NCBI RefSeq assembly: GCF_000003815.2 | Contig: NC_049979.1 | Location: 10,703,381 to 10,767,380 of the forward strand | Source of the DNA: Branchiostoma floridae | Taxonomy: Eukaryota > Chordata > Leptocardii > Amphioxiformes > Branchiostomatidae | DNA length: 64,000 nt | Direction of reading: 5' to 3' | Shown here: piece by piece, positions 1-10,151 of the stretch | Position numbering within the stretch: position 1 is the first letter of the stretch | How the letters are laid out: the number at the start of each line of letters is the position of its first letter | Position numbers and translations under genes: made by a program | The notes under the pieces: generated by a model | Seen by the model: only the letters and a program-made list of their open reading frames with translations | Databases searched by the model: none | What the model was told of the DNA's origin: nothing

Positions 1-1127
1 GTACCTGCTCAATACCATGCCGGTAAGTGTTTGCTAAAGTAGTTACTATATATATTTAAAATAAATATCTTGTCAAACTGCCTTTCCGCCCATATTCCCG
101 TAGCCGTAGTTATTACATATATTTGTAAAACAGACGAGTATTATTGACGATTTTGGGTGATTGATTTATTACTGTTGGCATACATGGCACCACGTACAAC
201 AGTCGAGAAATAAAGCTAATTAATTCATTGAGCCGACGTTTGATGCTGTTGGTCGCTCCAGGGTAAAGAATACCGCTTCAACCTGAGGACCAAGCAGTGC
301 GTGACCCGGGAACTGAACTACGCCTTCCGGCCCATCGAAATCCCCCCGAACGCTACACATATGGGTGACTTCACCATTGGTACCAAGGGGGCCCCGCACG
401 AGGGAGTCGAAGTTAGTTTGTGGGGGGATCGGAACCGAGAGGAGGGTAAGAACTTACAATAGTTTTAACGTTCTTAGATACGACGATGAGTATAAAATAC
501 TGGTGCTGCGTGGTACACTTCACTTACTGTGGTGCAACATGTGAGCTGTGAGATGTCATCATTGTACAGACGTTTTAGTTTGGACCATTGTAACGTTACT
601 TGACGGTTTGCCTATGTATTTCCACCCTATCCGCATCTCTATGTGTTGATTTGTTATTCTATCATGACTTAAGCCACATCTCTGTCCATCTAGGTGCTGA
701 ATGGGTCGGTTCGTTCACCAGCACTGGCTGTGTCCCCGTCAGCGACATGTTCTACAGCAACAGGACTGGCAGGGTGACGACGGAGTAAGGATTTTACTTT
801 TTTAGTCCCAATCCGTACACGTAGAAGATTCGTGAAAACAGCTTACATCTGTAGCAGTATGCTGTTGGGGAGTCCACGATTTACTTAATGTAGTAAAATC
901 GTCTGTAGAATATCATAAGAATTGAATGAAATTGCTCTGGGCGCCTTTAACACAAAACTATAAACTAACATTTGAGAGATAACTTTTACTAGAAACAATC
1001 TGATGACTGATACTCACGGTTTTTGTCCTGTAGATTCTTTGACGTCACCCTGGGCATCGCCGATGCTAACGTCTTCATCCCACCCAGAGAATGTATGGGG
1101 CCTCCTCCTCCACCTCCTCCGCCATGA
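1..1127 (+). CDS. EPDR: Ependymin-related protein, copy 1 (5'-truncated by the window edge)
   Basis: Last four coding exons, at 1-22, 262-445, 694-784 and 1034-1127 (TGA 1125-1127); the start lies left of the window. Junctions are GT-AG and agree in phase and length with copies 2 and 3. Recognisable family blocks are GKEYRFNLRTKQC, GDFTIGTKGAP, WVGSFTSTGCVPV and FFDVTLGIADANVFIPP, matching the mammalian ependymin-related (EPDR1/MERP) layout with its conserved cysteines (KQC, TGC, REC). NAT and NRT are possible N-glycosylation sites. Family members are secreted or lysosomal glycoproteins with a hydrophobic ligand-binding fold; the ligand here is unknown. The C terminus ends with eight prolines just after the last cysteine, longer than in copies 2 and 3. 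Family is sure; function is inferred. Confidence 0.88.
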
Positions 1128-1190
1128 GGACAGCAAAATGCATATCTTCTGTAGTGGTGGAGCAAGAGGAATCCTCTTTCGAATAGCTGT

Positions 1191-1325
1191 TCCGTTTATC
1201 TCTTCGTTCGAATACCTGTTCCAGTGATATCTGCGTTCGAATACCTATTCGATTCATCTCTGCGTTCTAACATTTGTTCGATTTATCTCCACATTCGAAT
1301 ACCTGTTCTATTTACCTATACGTTC
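1191..1325 (+). repeat. Degenerate minisatellite just 3' of EPDR copy 1
   Basis: About four imperfect units of roughly 30 bp, each built on CGTTCGAATACCTGTTC, start about 65 bases after the stop codon. Copy 2 carries a shorter, more decayed version at about 5563-5640, so the array predates the duplication and has changed length since. Confidence 0.6.
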
Positions 1326-1538
1326 GATGAATAGGTTATGACCCTAGATATCTCATACTGTGCTAGAGATAACAATCCTCTACATCCATGTTTACGTGGT
1401 TGCATTGTATTCCTACAACTTTTACAAAATTTGAAGCACCTTCTGATAACGTTTCTGTGTCCCAATCATCTCTACTGATAGCAAATATAACGTTCACAGC
1501 TACATTCAAAGTAGAACCCTCGCTATTTTGATGGGAAT

Positions 1539-2012
1539 TAGGGCTGGGTACCGGTACAGAAACTTCAGGTCCAGGTCCGGTTCAGGTCCAAAGGATCAGG
1601 TCCTTGTCCGGACTTGAACCTGGACTTGATTCAGTATCTGAGAACTTACTCAGTAAGTACAAATACTCAGAACAATGGTCCATTCCGCTACAAAGAAATC
1701 TGTTTGGTGGAGTATTTGAGTCCCACTGGCTGTTTAAGTCATACAAGGTTAACTGCAACTATACGATTGACTGTAAAACTTGGTAGAGATTACAATGAAC
1801 TGTACTCTACTTCGCTCTTGTTATTTTCTTCAATCTGTAATCCCGAAACATGTGAATTTCTGCCAATTAACCTCTTCATTTTCTAGTAAATCTAACATCC
1901 GGTCCACCAACCGGTTCACCGTATTTTTACAGGTCCGGTTTTTCTGGAACGGTCCAATAAGAAAAAACGGTTTTGTACCGGTACACTGTAACGTTACCGA
2001 TGTCCAGCCCTA
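1539..2012. mobile_element. hAT-like non-autonomous DNA transposon (MITE), 474 bp
   Basis: The element begins TAGGGCTGG and ends CCAGCCCTA, with inner inverted GTACCGGTAC motifs. It is flanked by an exact 8-bp duplication, ATGGGAAT, at 1531-1538 and 2013-2020. Eight-bp duplications with (C/T)AGGG-type ends are the hallmark of the hAT superfamily. The paralogous flank of EPDR copy 2 is colinear without it (empty site at about 5804-5811). It has no transposase ORF; the inside is rich in AGGTCCAGGT-type repeats. A related copy lies at 57093-57356. Confidence 0.88.
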
Positions 2013-3391
2013 ATGGGAATGCAAATGAAATCTTGATCACTTCATTTCAAGGTCTCATGAACTTATGTTTCTATAGTGTAACACTATAGCTTAATGTTAA
2101 ACTATGTAGTAACGTTAAGTGTATGTTTTTGAGTGATAAATCGGGCCACGACCAAGGTTCCTACCAGCTGGGTAGAGTAGGGTCGAACAAGGCCGTAAAA
2201 GGAAAATGTGGGTAAATCAAAGTTTGGGTTCTATGTCCGTCAAATTACAAGACGTTTGTTGGCCTCAGTTCTTTCAGAAGTATCTTATGATTATAGACAG
2301 TGTAGTAGCCGTAATGGTTTCACAGAAAAGCATCTTGAACATATAGGAAAGTACAGTGACCTGATTAGAATGACACTTTATTTTGATAGTCATTCCTGTA
2401 GAGAATATCTCCATCGATCAACGATAAAGCACATGTAGATAAACAGACACTAGGTTCACCACTAATCCTCATCTTCCTGATCATGACGTTGATAGTTCAA
2501 TCATGGCGAACTGACACTGGGTACTATGGTACACATGAAACAAGAGTCAAATAAAGCACAAATCCGCCATCTAGCTGCCGACAGAAGGGCCTGGAAGAAA
2601 CTTACAGTCACCAGCGCCGCAGCCGACCGATGATGATGATGTAACGGACAGGAACAAAACATGTACCAAACACCAGGACACAGGTTTCCACGTATTACAT
2701 TGAACGTAAAAGTGTCAGTATCCATGGTCCCTTCACAGGTGACGTCCTTGGTGCTGAAATGGGAGTCTGTCACTCCGCCGTTCGGAGTGAGGCCATCTCA
2801 ATGAGGAGTGTGTCCGCTGGGACGCGCCAACTCAGGGAGAAGAGCGGGATGTGTTTTGGGGTGCTTTGGCAACCTGGGGCCTGCTCCGATGCAAGTTGAA
2901 GGTTGTAAATCGCTCCGATGCAGAGACGGAAAGTGCCGAGGCCGGGTTCAAAGAACCCCCCATCAGTGCTAACGCACAACGAAGTGCAAACAAAGTTTGA
3001 AGGCCGCTCCGGTAACAAGTCCACATTATCTGAGCCGCTGTCCAACATTTGGATTAAAAGAACCCAACACACTTATCATGAAAAGTAGGGGTGACCCGGT
3101 GCTCTTTGCTGAAAAAAAGGCGAGCCGTGGCGAGGCCGCAATGCGCTACCAGGTGTCGAAGGGGCCGGTAACACTTCGCTTCATTGCTGATGCTTGTTGT
3201 TTACGTATCGGGTGTTTATCTGATTTTGGTCGACGGTGATTGAAGTAAACGTGCATGGACTTCGTCCTTAACCTGACACACACCTCGACATGAAGCATGG
3301 CGTGATTACGCAATATTTGTCTTACAGTCTTGATAGTACCAAAGTTCCTACCCCTCGTGACTTGTCCCCTGACTTGAACGAGTGTGTGCAC
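2013..3391. other. Intergenic region between EPDR copies 1 and 2
   Basis: No gene recognised. The left part continues the 3' flank shared with copy 2. The right part, from about 2870, holds a SINE-like fragment (see 2940-3140). Short ORFs on both strands show no family features and look like chance. Confidence 0.5.
2940..3140 (+). mobile_element. tRNA-related SINE fragment (copy 1 of family)
   Basis: Contains AAAGAACCCAACACACTTATC (about 3056-3076), a block shared with fragments near 8400 (minus strand), 16888 and 28945. A degenerate B-box-like GGTTCAAAG lies upstream at about 2945. Ends are unclear and no target duplication was found. Extent is approximate. Confidence 0.45.
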
Positions 3392-3455
3392 GGTACCGCC
3401 CACTGGTCCCTCCTGAGCCGCTGTTTGACTGGACGTGTGGAAACCGAGCTCTGAA
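3392..3455 (+). promoter_or_regulatory. Conserved proximal promoter/5' UTR of EPDR copy 2
   Basis: The 64 bases before the ATG align without gaps with the 64 bases before the copy 3 ATG (6611-6674): about 45 of 64 identical by my count. Both begin GGTACCGCCCAC and share CCTGAG, GACGTGT and CGAGCTC. Further upstream similarity falls off. No TATA box was identified. Confidence 0.55.
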
Positions 3456-5502
3456 ATGAAGGCCTTGCTTCTCCTTCTACTGGCCGCAGCTGCCTACGGG
3501 CAGGTACCGGAACCATGCAGTAAGTCCGTACATGCTTTCTAAAGTGGCTGTCTTTCTTATTTGTTGTAGTTCGGTTTAAAGAAGAACATTTACACGTGGA
3601 AAAAAGGAGATGTTCACAGAAACCCCTAAAATGAGTGTTACGAATTCTTATTCAGAGGTAACAATGTTAAACGATAAAAGTCGCAGACGGAAATAGTGAT
3701 AACGTTACATGTATAAAGCCATACTTATACATAAGAATGCACTTCACATGTTTTTGCCCTCTTTTCTTTTCAAACCTCAGGGGCGCCGAGCGACTTTGAG
3801 TCTAACGTCGGAATAGTAAGTCGGAATCGAATTTACGTCGTAAAAGCAGAATCTTAAACAGGTCGCACGGTTCATCTCAAAGGCATTGTATAACGGTCAG
3901 CCTGCATACACTAGAACTCGCAGTCAGCTGACGACTGGAGGTCACAGGTCATTGAAAGTTTAACAAACAAATCGCACAAGACTCAGCTTACGTAGGACTT
4001 CCCTAAGAGGGAGATTGGACCATGTTCTTTCATATATGATTTTGTCGTATTCGAGTTTGCCATAGAGCAGAGATTTTGTATTCGATGTTAAACGGTTCAA
4101 TCCTTGGTTGGGGACATCTTGGTTGGGGCTGCAACCGTCTGTCGGAAAGGACGTAAATGGGGGTTCCAGGTTAGAGGAGGTGCCTCGAGCACGTAGGGGA
4201 AGAGCTAGCACCCTCTCCATGTGGAAATATGCCCTGCTACTGAAGCAGCGGGGGGACTTGCTGCCTTTCGTAACATCAGGGAATACAAGGATGTGTACGA
4301 ACATACCCATATAGAATCATCAAGTCACCTTACATGTACATGCATATCTCCTCTTATAGCAAGACAGCACGAGGGGGTTCTATGTGCGCGCCAAGCTGTC
4401 GTACGACAGCCGCAACATGCGCATCCGCAGGATCGAGGAGGTCGACGAGAGCCGGACGGGGAAGGAATTCTTTGATGTGTTGTACCTGCACAATACAATG
4501 CCTGTAAGTGCTTTTTGAACGTCTGTTTTTGCGTTGATGGCAACTTTACATTATTTCATAAACACATGAACTATCAGGCGTACCGAACTAACGTTCTTAG
4601 CTGTTGATCGCTCCAGGGTAAAGAATACCGCTTCAACCTGAGGACCAAGCAGTGCGAGACCCGGGAACTGAACTATCCATTCCGTCCCATCGAGATCCCC
4701 ATGAACGCCACACACATGGGCGACTTCACCATCGGTACCAAGGGGGCCCCGCACGAGGGGGTCGAAGTTAGCTTGTGGGGGGATCGGAACCGAGAGGAGG
4801 GTAACGACAATTCATAGTTTGCTAGCCCTTCTTAGACGAGACGCATCGTACAATAATATCAATATGTGGAAAATACTAATGATAATCGGGTTACCAGCAA
4901 GCTACATTCAGTTCATCTACTGTTGCACGGATACCTGTGGTAGACGAACGAGGCGGATATTCCCATAACCCTTCTAACTGTGGAGGCTCTCACAGAGAAA
5001 AGTTTTAGTTTGGATGATTGTACTTGCCGGTTTGACTTAACAAGTACATGAGGTGTTTGGAGAACATATCGATGATACTATGACCCATTAACGGTTTCTT
5101 CATTGATCTATAATTCCACAGTCAATAACTGAACCACAAACCTGTCTGTCTAGGTTTTGAATGGGTGGGTTCGTTCACCAGCACTGGCTGTGTCCCCGTC
5201 AACGACATGTTCTACAGCAACAGGACTGGCAGGGTGACGACAGAGTAAGCATTTTATTATATCAGTCCTCCCAAATCCGTAGAACATCTGTAACAGTATG
5301 TTCTTGGGAAAGTAGACTTGTCTTCGTGTCAAAGATTCAATTAATGTAGTAAACGTGGTCTCTAAAAGATTAGCTATTTCTGATATTTGATGACTGATTC
5401 TCACGGTTTTTGTCCTGTAGGTTCTTTGACGTCACCCTGGGCATCTCCGATGCTAACGTCTTCATCCCACCCAGAGAATGCATGGGGCCTCCTCCTCCAT
5501 GA
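3456..5502 (+). CDS. EPDR: Ependymin-related protein, copy 2 (complete)
   Basis: Six coding exons: 3456-3519, 3781-3815, 4360-4503, 4617-4800, 5154-5244, 5421-5502; 600 coding bases, 199 residues, all phases consistent. It starts MKALLLLLLAAAAYG, a clear signal peptide, then a short Val/Pro stretch and the first cysteine. Exon 3 (starting Q-D-S-T-R-G) and exon 4 (GKEYRFNLRTKQC) form the beta-strand core; later cysteines sit in KQC, TGC and REC, the usual four-cysteine ependymin pattern. Potential N-glycans at NAT and NRT. The product should be a secreted or lysosomal glycoprotein related to fish ependymins and mammalian EPDR1. Ends with four prolines after the last cysteine, so it lacks the longer C-terminal tail of vertebrate EPDR1. 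Exons 4-6 are nearly identical to copy 1: a recent duplication. Confidence 0.93.
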
Positions 5503-6610
5503 GTGCCACAACATGCACATGTCATGGCCTTCGTTTTGTAGTGTTGGTGCAAGAACAACCGCCTCGAATGTTATACCTGTGTTTAGCTTTACACTCGAAT
5601 ACCTGCTCGATTTAGCTCTACGTCAAAACATGTGTTCGAGATAGCAATCCTATAGATATACTACCAAGTGGTTGCATTGAATTCTTGCTACTTTTACAAA
5701 ATTGAAGCACCGTCCTCTGATAACGTTTCTCACATTTTTGTCACAATCATCTCCATAGCAAATATTATGTTAATGGCTAGCTTCAGAAACCTCGCTGTTC
5801 TGATGTGAGTGCAAATAAAATCTGGATCACATGATATAAGGTCTCCTGAACTTATTTTTCTCCTGTTTTCGTCACATTTGTGACCAATGAGGTTTAACGC
5901 GTGACCAAGGATCCCTGCAAGCTTTTCAGCTAAGAAAATGTGGGTTAATCAAAGTTTGGGTACCACTGATCGACGCATATAGTCTTTAGGGGTGAATCAG
6001 AGGTTAGCGTAGTTGAAGGTAAACGTCCTAACGGATAAGGACAAAGATTAATAGTACCTGATATTTGCATTTGATATATTCGGGAAAGATACTAAAGTAA
6101 GCACGGGGAAAGTGATCTGTGTTTGAGAGGTAGAACTTCATTTTGGTGGGGAAGTAACGTTACTTCCTGAGCTTGTTTCAGAATGTAGCAGAGAAAGACT
6201 GATCATGATAACACTCCGTTATTAACGTTACGTTTCTATCAACTTTCGTCGCACATATGAAAAACTTCACACGAGACACTTTTTCTTTCACGTATCTCAT
6301 AATGCACGCTGTTGGCTAATTTGTGATTTTAACAAACGTCACAACAGAACATCGTTTTTATGCAAATTTCATTATGATACAGAATGGCAAAACAGAGCAT
6401 TTGCGTTACTTTAAGCTTAGCCTTGACGGGTCTGCGGGCATAAGTACTTTGACCCCAAGATGTGAAAAACATAATCTAATCCATAGTGTCACCTATCGCC
6501 TGGTTGTAAAGATCATGTGACATGACCATGTGATTGTACCCTGTGATCAGACGTTCCAAGTCCGAAGTTTTTGCCTGTTTACCCGTCTCAGCGGGAGTCA
6601 GCGTGTACGA
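5503..6610. other. Intergenic region between EPDR copies 2 and 3
   Basis: The first about 450 bases match the 3' flank of copy 1 (shared CGAATACCTG units, then ACTTTTACAAAATTGAAGC and TCTGATAACGTTTCTC-like blocks). The rest is AT-rich and shows no gene or element I can name. Confidence 0.5.
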
Positions 6611-6674
6611 GGTACCGCCCACCAGTCCCACCTGAGGTGCTTCAGAACAAGACGTGTCAGACTCGAGCTCCGAC
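6611..6674 (+). promoter_or_regulatory. Conserved proximal promoter/5' UTR of EPDR copy 3
   Basis: Counterpart of 3392-3455, the same distance from the ATG, beginning GGTACCGCCCAC. It stays more conserved than the neighbouring introns between copies 2 and 3, which suggests function. Confidence 0.5.
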
Positions 6675-9069
6675 ATGAAGACTCTTCTGCTCTTCCTCTT
6701 TGTTGCGGTGGCTGCCGTCTACAGCCAAGTCCCAGAAAGATGCGGTAATGTTACACCTACACTAACTCCGTGCCTATTGGGATTATACGCTTGTGTTGTT
6801 TTGACCAAGGGAATTATATAATATCCCTAGCCTTGCATTGGTTTGATATGCTATGATTTTCTTTTTACGACAGTCGAACATGTGTTGTTTTGACCAAGGG
6901 AATTATATAATATCCATAGCTTTGCATTGGTTTGATGTGCTATGATTTTCTTTCTACGACAGTCGAACACAGAGAGCAACGACCCTGTTACAATAGCCCC
7001 TGTTTGTAGGCTTTCAATCTGAAAACTCCGTCAAGATACACTACCTTATGCTAGAAATACTTTGTTACTCCTAGGATGTATGGCGTGTTTTAAACTAAAA
7101 TATTTCGTTTTTAACCACAGAGGCACCCTCGGCGTTTGAGTCCAGAATTGGAAGAGTAAGTTCCATTCGATTTGTGTCGATCTAAAAAAGCTATGATATA
7201 GAATCGCTAATTTACTTCCAGTGCACCTACGACACCTGGCATCAGGTGATCTCAGATGGTCGCTGAGAGCAAAGACCAAGATCAGTAACTTGGCTCGAGT
7301 TCAAACCACGAAATGGGGCGTGGCGTAACAACGTGAGACCAGTCAATGGTAAACTACACACAGGGTGAGCAGGTGACTGTTCATTTCCATGTGCGTGGGC
7401 ATTATCCATGCACAGATTAGACGACAATAATTCTAGGCACGCCGCGCGGCAGAGACATAAACCTCCGTTTGATACAGCCAGACTTAAATTTTCGCGAATT
7501 CATATTGGCCCATTTTCTTTTCTGTTGTCCAGCTGGACACAATAAGGGGTTACTTCGTCCGCGGCAAGATGTCCTACGATGCTCGCAACATGCGGACCCG
7601 GATCGTCGAGGAGGTAGAAACCAGGGAGGACAAGGAGTACTACGATGTGCTTTATCTTCACAACACCCAACCTGTAAGTAGTGGGAGTGCTCTTCCAATC
7701 CAGAACTTGGTATCTTACTCTTTTTATCCTATCTCTACAGATGAGGAACTAAACTGATATTGGTACGATGAGATTTTCGTTTGTGTGTTGCCTGTTTTCA
7801 TTATCAGTATCTAGATTTGACTTTCTTCCACCATTTGCAACTCAACCCTTACCTTCCGTTCTTGCGACTCATACTCCAAGCAGATGCAGGATCCAGCTCA
7901 AGTGTTCTTGCGACGTTTATTATGTCTTTTAAGCTGTATGCCTTCTTGACAAGGGAGACTGAAAACACAGATTGCTAGGAAGAGATAAAAAAGCAAAATC
8001 ATGCCTACATCTACTTAAAGACTAGTGTGACTGGAGTTTCGCGTTATGACTTGGTTGATTCTATGTGATTTAAAATGTGCTTCAGGAAGTTTCGCGCCAT
8101 AACAAACATTCTATTGTCATCCTTTCGCTCGCCGCAGGGTAAGGAATACCGCTACAACTTGAAGACCAAGCAATGTGAGACCAGGATGCTTAACAACTCC
8201 TTCCGCCGGTTCGAAATCCCCGAAGACGCCCATCCCTTCGGAGAGTTCACCATCGGGACCAAGGGGCAGCCGGGCGAGGGAGTCGACGTCACCATGTGGG
8301 GAGGGCGGACGTCGATGGGGGGTAAGATTTTTGTCATTGGTCATCAAGACTCTAATGATAATGGTCATCATCCAGTTTCAGGAGAGAAAGCACGAGCCTG
8401 TAACGTCTCCCTCACTCCTCTCGATAAGTGTGTTGGGGTCTTTAACGTGCAGAGGTCTGATGCCCGAGGCTCTGCTTCCCCAAGTTGGGATTCGAACCCA
8501 GGACCTCTGGGTTCCACCCTATGCTTGAGAAGTGAGACCACACACAGCTCAGTCTGTGTTAACTTGTATAAGCTGTTAGAGATTGACTTACAACCCAACC
8601 TTCTTGTGTAGTGCTTTCTAGTAACTTAGGAACCTTGTTACAGGTGAGTTTGTTGGTGTCTTCACACTGGCTGGCTGTGTTCCTGTCAACGATCGCTACT
8701 TCCGCAACGAAAGCAGCTTTGACAATACAGAGTGAGTATTCTACATGTACAGAATTTGATACAATATAAGCCTATAGTACTTTTATGATGGGGAAGTGAC
8801 CCAACAGGCTTGTTCAGGATATTTCCCAGTCATCTGTGTTAAGAGTGGAAGAATTGCCAAAGTTGTCCTGTAGTCATATCACTCTTTTTGTTCTATGTAT
8901 GATTTTAGCCCCCAAATTTCAATTTGAAAAACATCATTGCCAGGAGTTCCAGATGATAAGGATATTTCTGCAATGACTGATGTCTTCTATCCTCCACAGC
9001 TTCTACGATGTGACCCTCGGCATTTCCAATGCCAGCATCTTCATTCCGCCGCATGAGTGTATGCCCTGA
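6675..9069 (+). CDS. EPDR: Ependymin-related protein, copy 3 (complete, diverged)
   Basis: Exons 6675-6744, 7121-7155, 7533-7673, 8138-8321, 8644-8731, 9000-9069; 588 coding bases, 195 residues. Exon lengths and phases match copy 2 except small changes in exons 1, 3, 5 and 6. Starts MKTLLLFLFVAVAAVYS, a signal peptide. Core blocks are conserved (GKEYRYNLKTKQC, GEFTIGTKG, FTLAGCVPVND, FYDVTLGISNASIFIPP), as are the four cysteines. Glycosylation sites differ (NNS, NES, NAS). The C terminus is only M-P after the last cysteine, with no polyproline run. This is the oldest branch of the three by divergence. A secreted glycoprotein role is inferred from the family; expression may differ from copies 1 and 2. 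Confidence 0.92.
6792..6969 (+). repeat. 89-bp tandem duplication in intron 1 of EPDR copy 3
   Basis: Units 6792-6880 and 6881-6969 differ at only a few positions (for example TATCCCTAG against TATCCATAG). There is no coding content. A recent local duplication. Confidence 0.9.
8380..8560 (-). mobile_element. tRNA-derived SINE in intron 4 of EPDR copy 3 (copy 2 of family)
   Basis: Read on the minus strand it carries a near-perfect Pol III B box, GGTTCGAATCCC (about 8487-8499), followed by GCACGTTAAAGACC and CCAACACACTTATCGAG. The last block links it to fragments near 3056, 16888 and 28945. The A-box side is degenerate. Ends are approximate; no target duplication was confirmed. Confidence 0.6.
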
Positions 9070-10151
9070 GCACCTGCAGCACCCAACCCTGTGATGTATC
9101 TATCGCAGCTGCAGAAGTCGTTCTATGCAGAGCCTCACCTGCAGCCCATACAATTTACCCTGGAAAGGCTCTGCTAAAGAGGGCTGAGTTTTCCACTGTT
9201 GTGGGCATGGGCTCTAACCTCAGCTATCAACCAGATTCGGCCCACTCTAGCAGATCCTCCCCAAAGTATATCCTATATATATGCAGGCAAGGCTCTGCAG
9301 AGGAGAGTGCAGAAGCCATATGATTTACTCTCTAATGGCATATTAAATGTGACAATTAACCACAATGTCTCATTTTTTCTTTTCCTTTATTATGGTCATC
9401 ACCATTGGTGCTGTTCTCTACTTTATATCTAATCTCTGCATTCTTTTGAAACATGCACTGATGTAGCATCATGAAGTATTTACAAATATATACATCTGTA
9501 AGTGTTAATACTTGGACCTGAAGCAGAGTCAGAAGCCATCTATTTCTACTTGAAGAGAAGTAAAGCGATTTTCTCTTTATGTCAGCAATATAATATTCAC
9601 ACCTCTTGTAAAACGAACCAACAATGTGGATTTGGCTGAAGATGTAATACCCAGGCAAGAGTCTGGTTCAGTGTGGCCAATAGCAAACACAGGAAGCTGA
9701 CAGTCTATAACTGTACATTAGCCTGAGAGCAGATGCCAATGACAAGGTGGTTCAACACTCCTTTTGCATGAAGCTGAATTATAAGTACCTACTAGTAGTA
9801 GCTTGTTCTTGTAACAGAACTTGTGGCACACGTCCAGATCTGCCTGTCTTTTTGAGGTGAGGATAAGGTACCTTCAATAATACCTTACAATCACTCACAT
9901 TATGACTAGCTGCAAATGAGGATAGATAAAAGCCCATCAGTCATACCCAAGCTTATGTAGAGTCCAGGTCAGTGTTTTGAGCGTGTTTTTGAGGTTCTTC
10001 ATACCTCTTTCTAGTGGCCATAGTTTCTCTCTTTCTCCTACGTAGACGGAGAAGGGATGTACCAACAGCCAGAAAAAAATGACATAAAACACTGAAATGA
10101 GCCGGATTCTTAGATCTGCATGGACACTACTACAGAGGAACCGAATCCTAC
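9070..10151. other. Intergenic/3' UTR region between EPDR copy 3 and COQ8A
   Basis: The two genes converge here, so most of this probably is 3' UTR of both. A phrase resembling GCAAGGCTCTGCAGAG recurs loosely near 9160 and 9290. Only short ORFs without family features are present. Confidence 0.45.

Noticed and set aside
8075-8611. 178-codon ORF over EPDR copy 3 exon 4
   Set aside because: It is exon 4 (8138-8321) read through into both introns, including the SINE.
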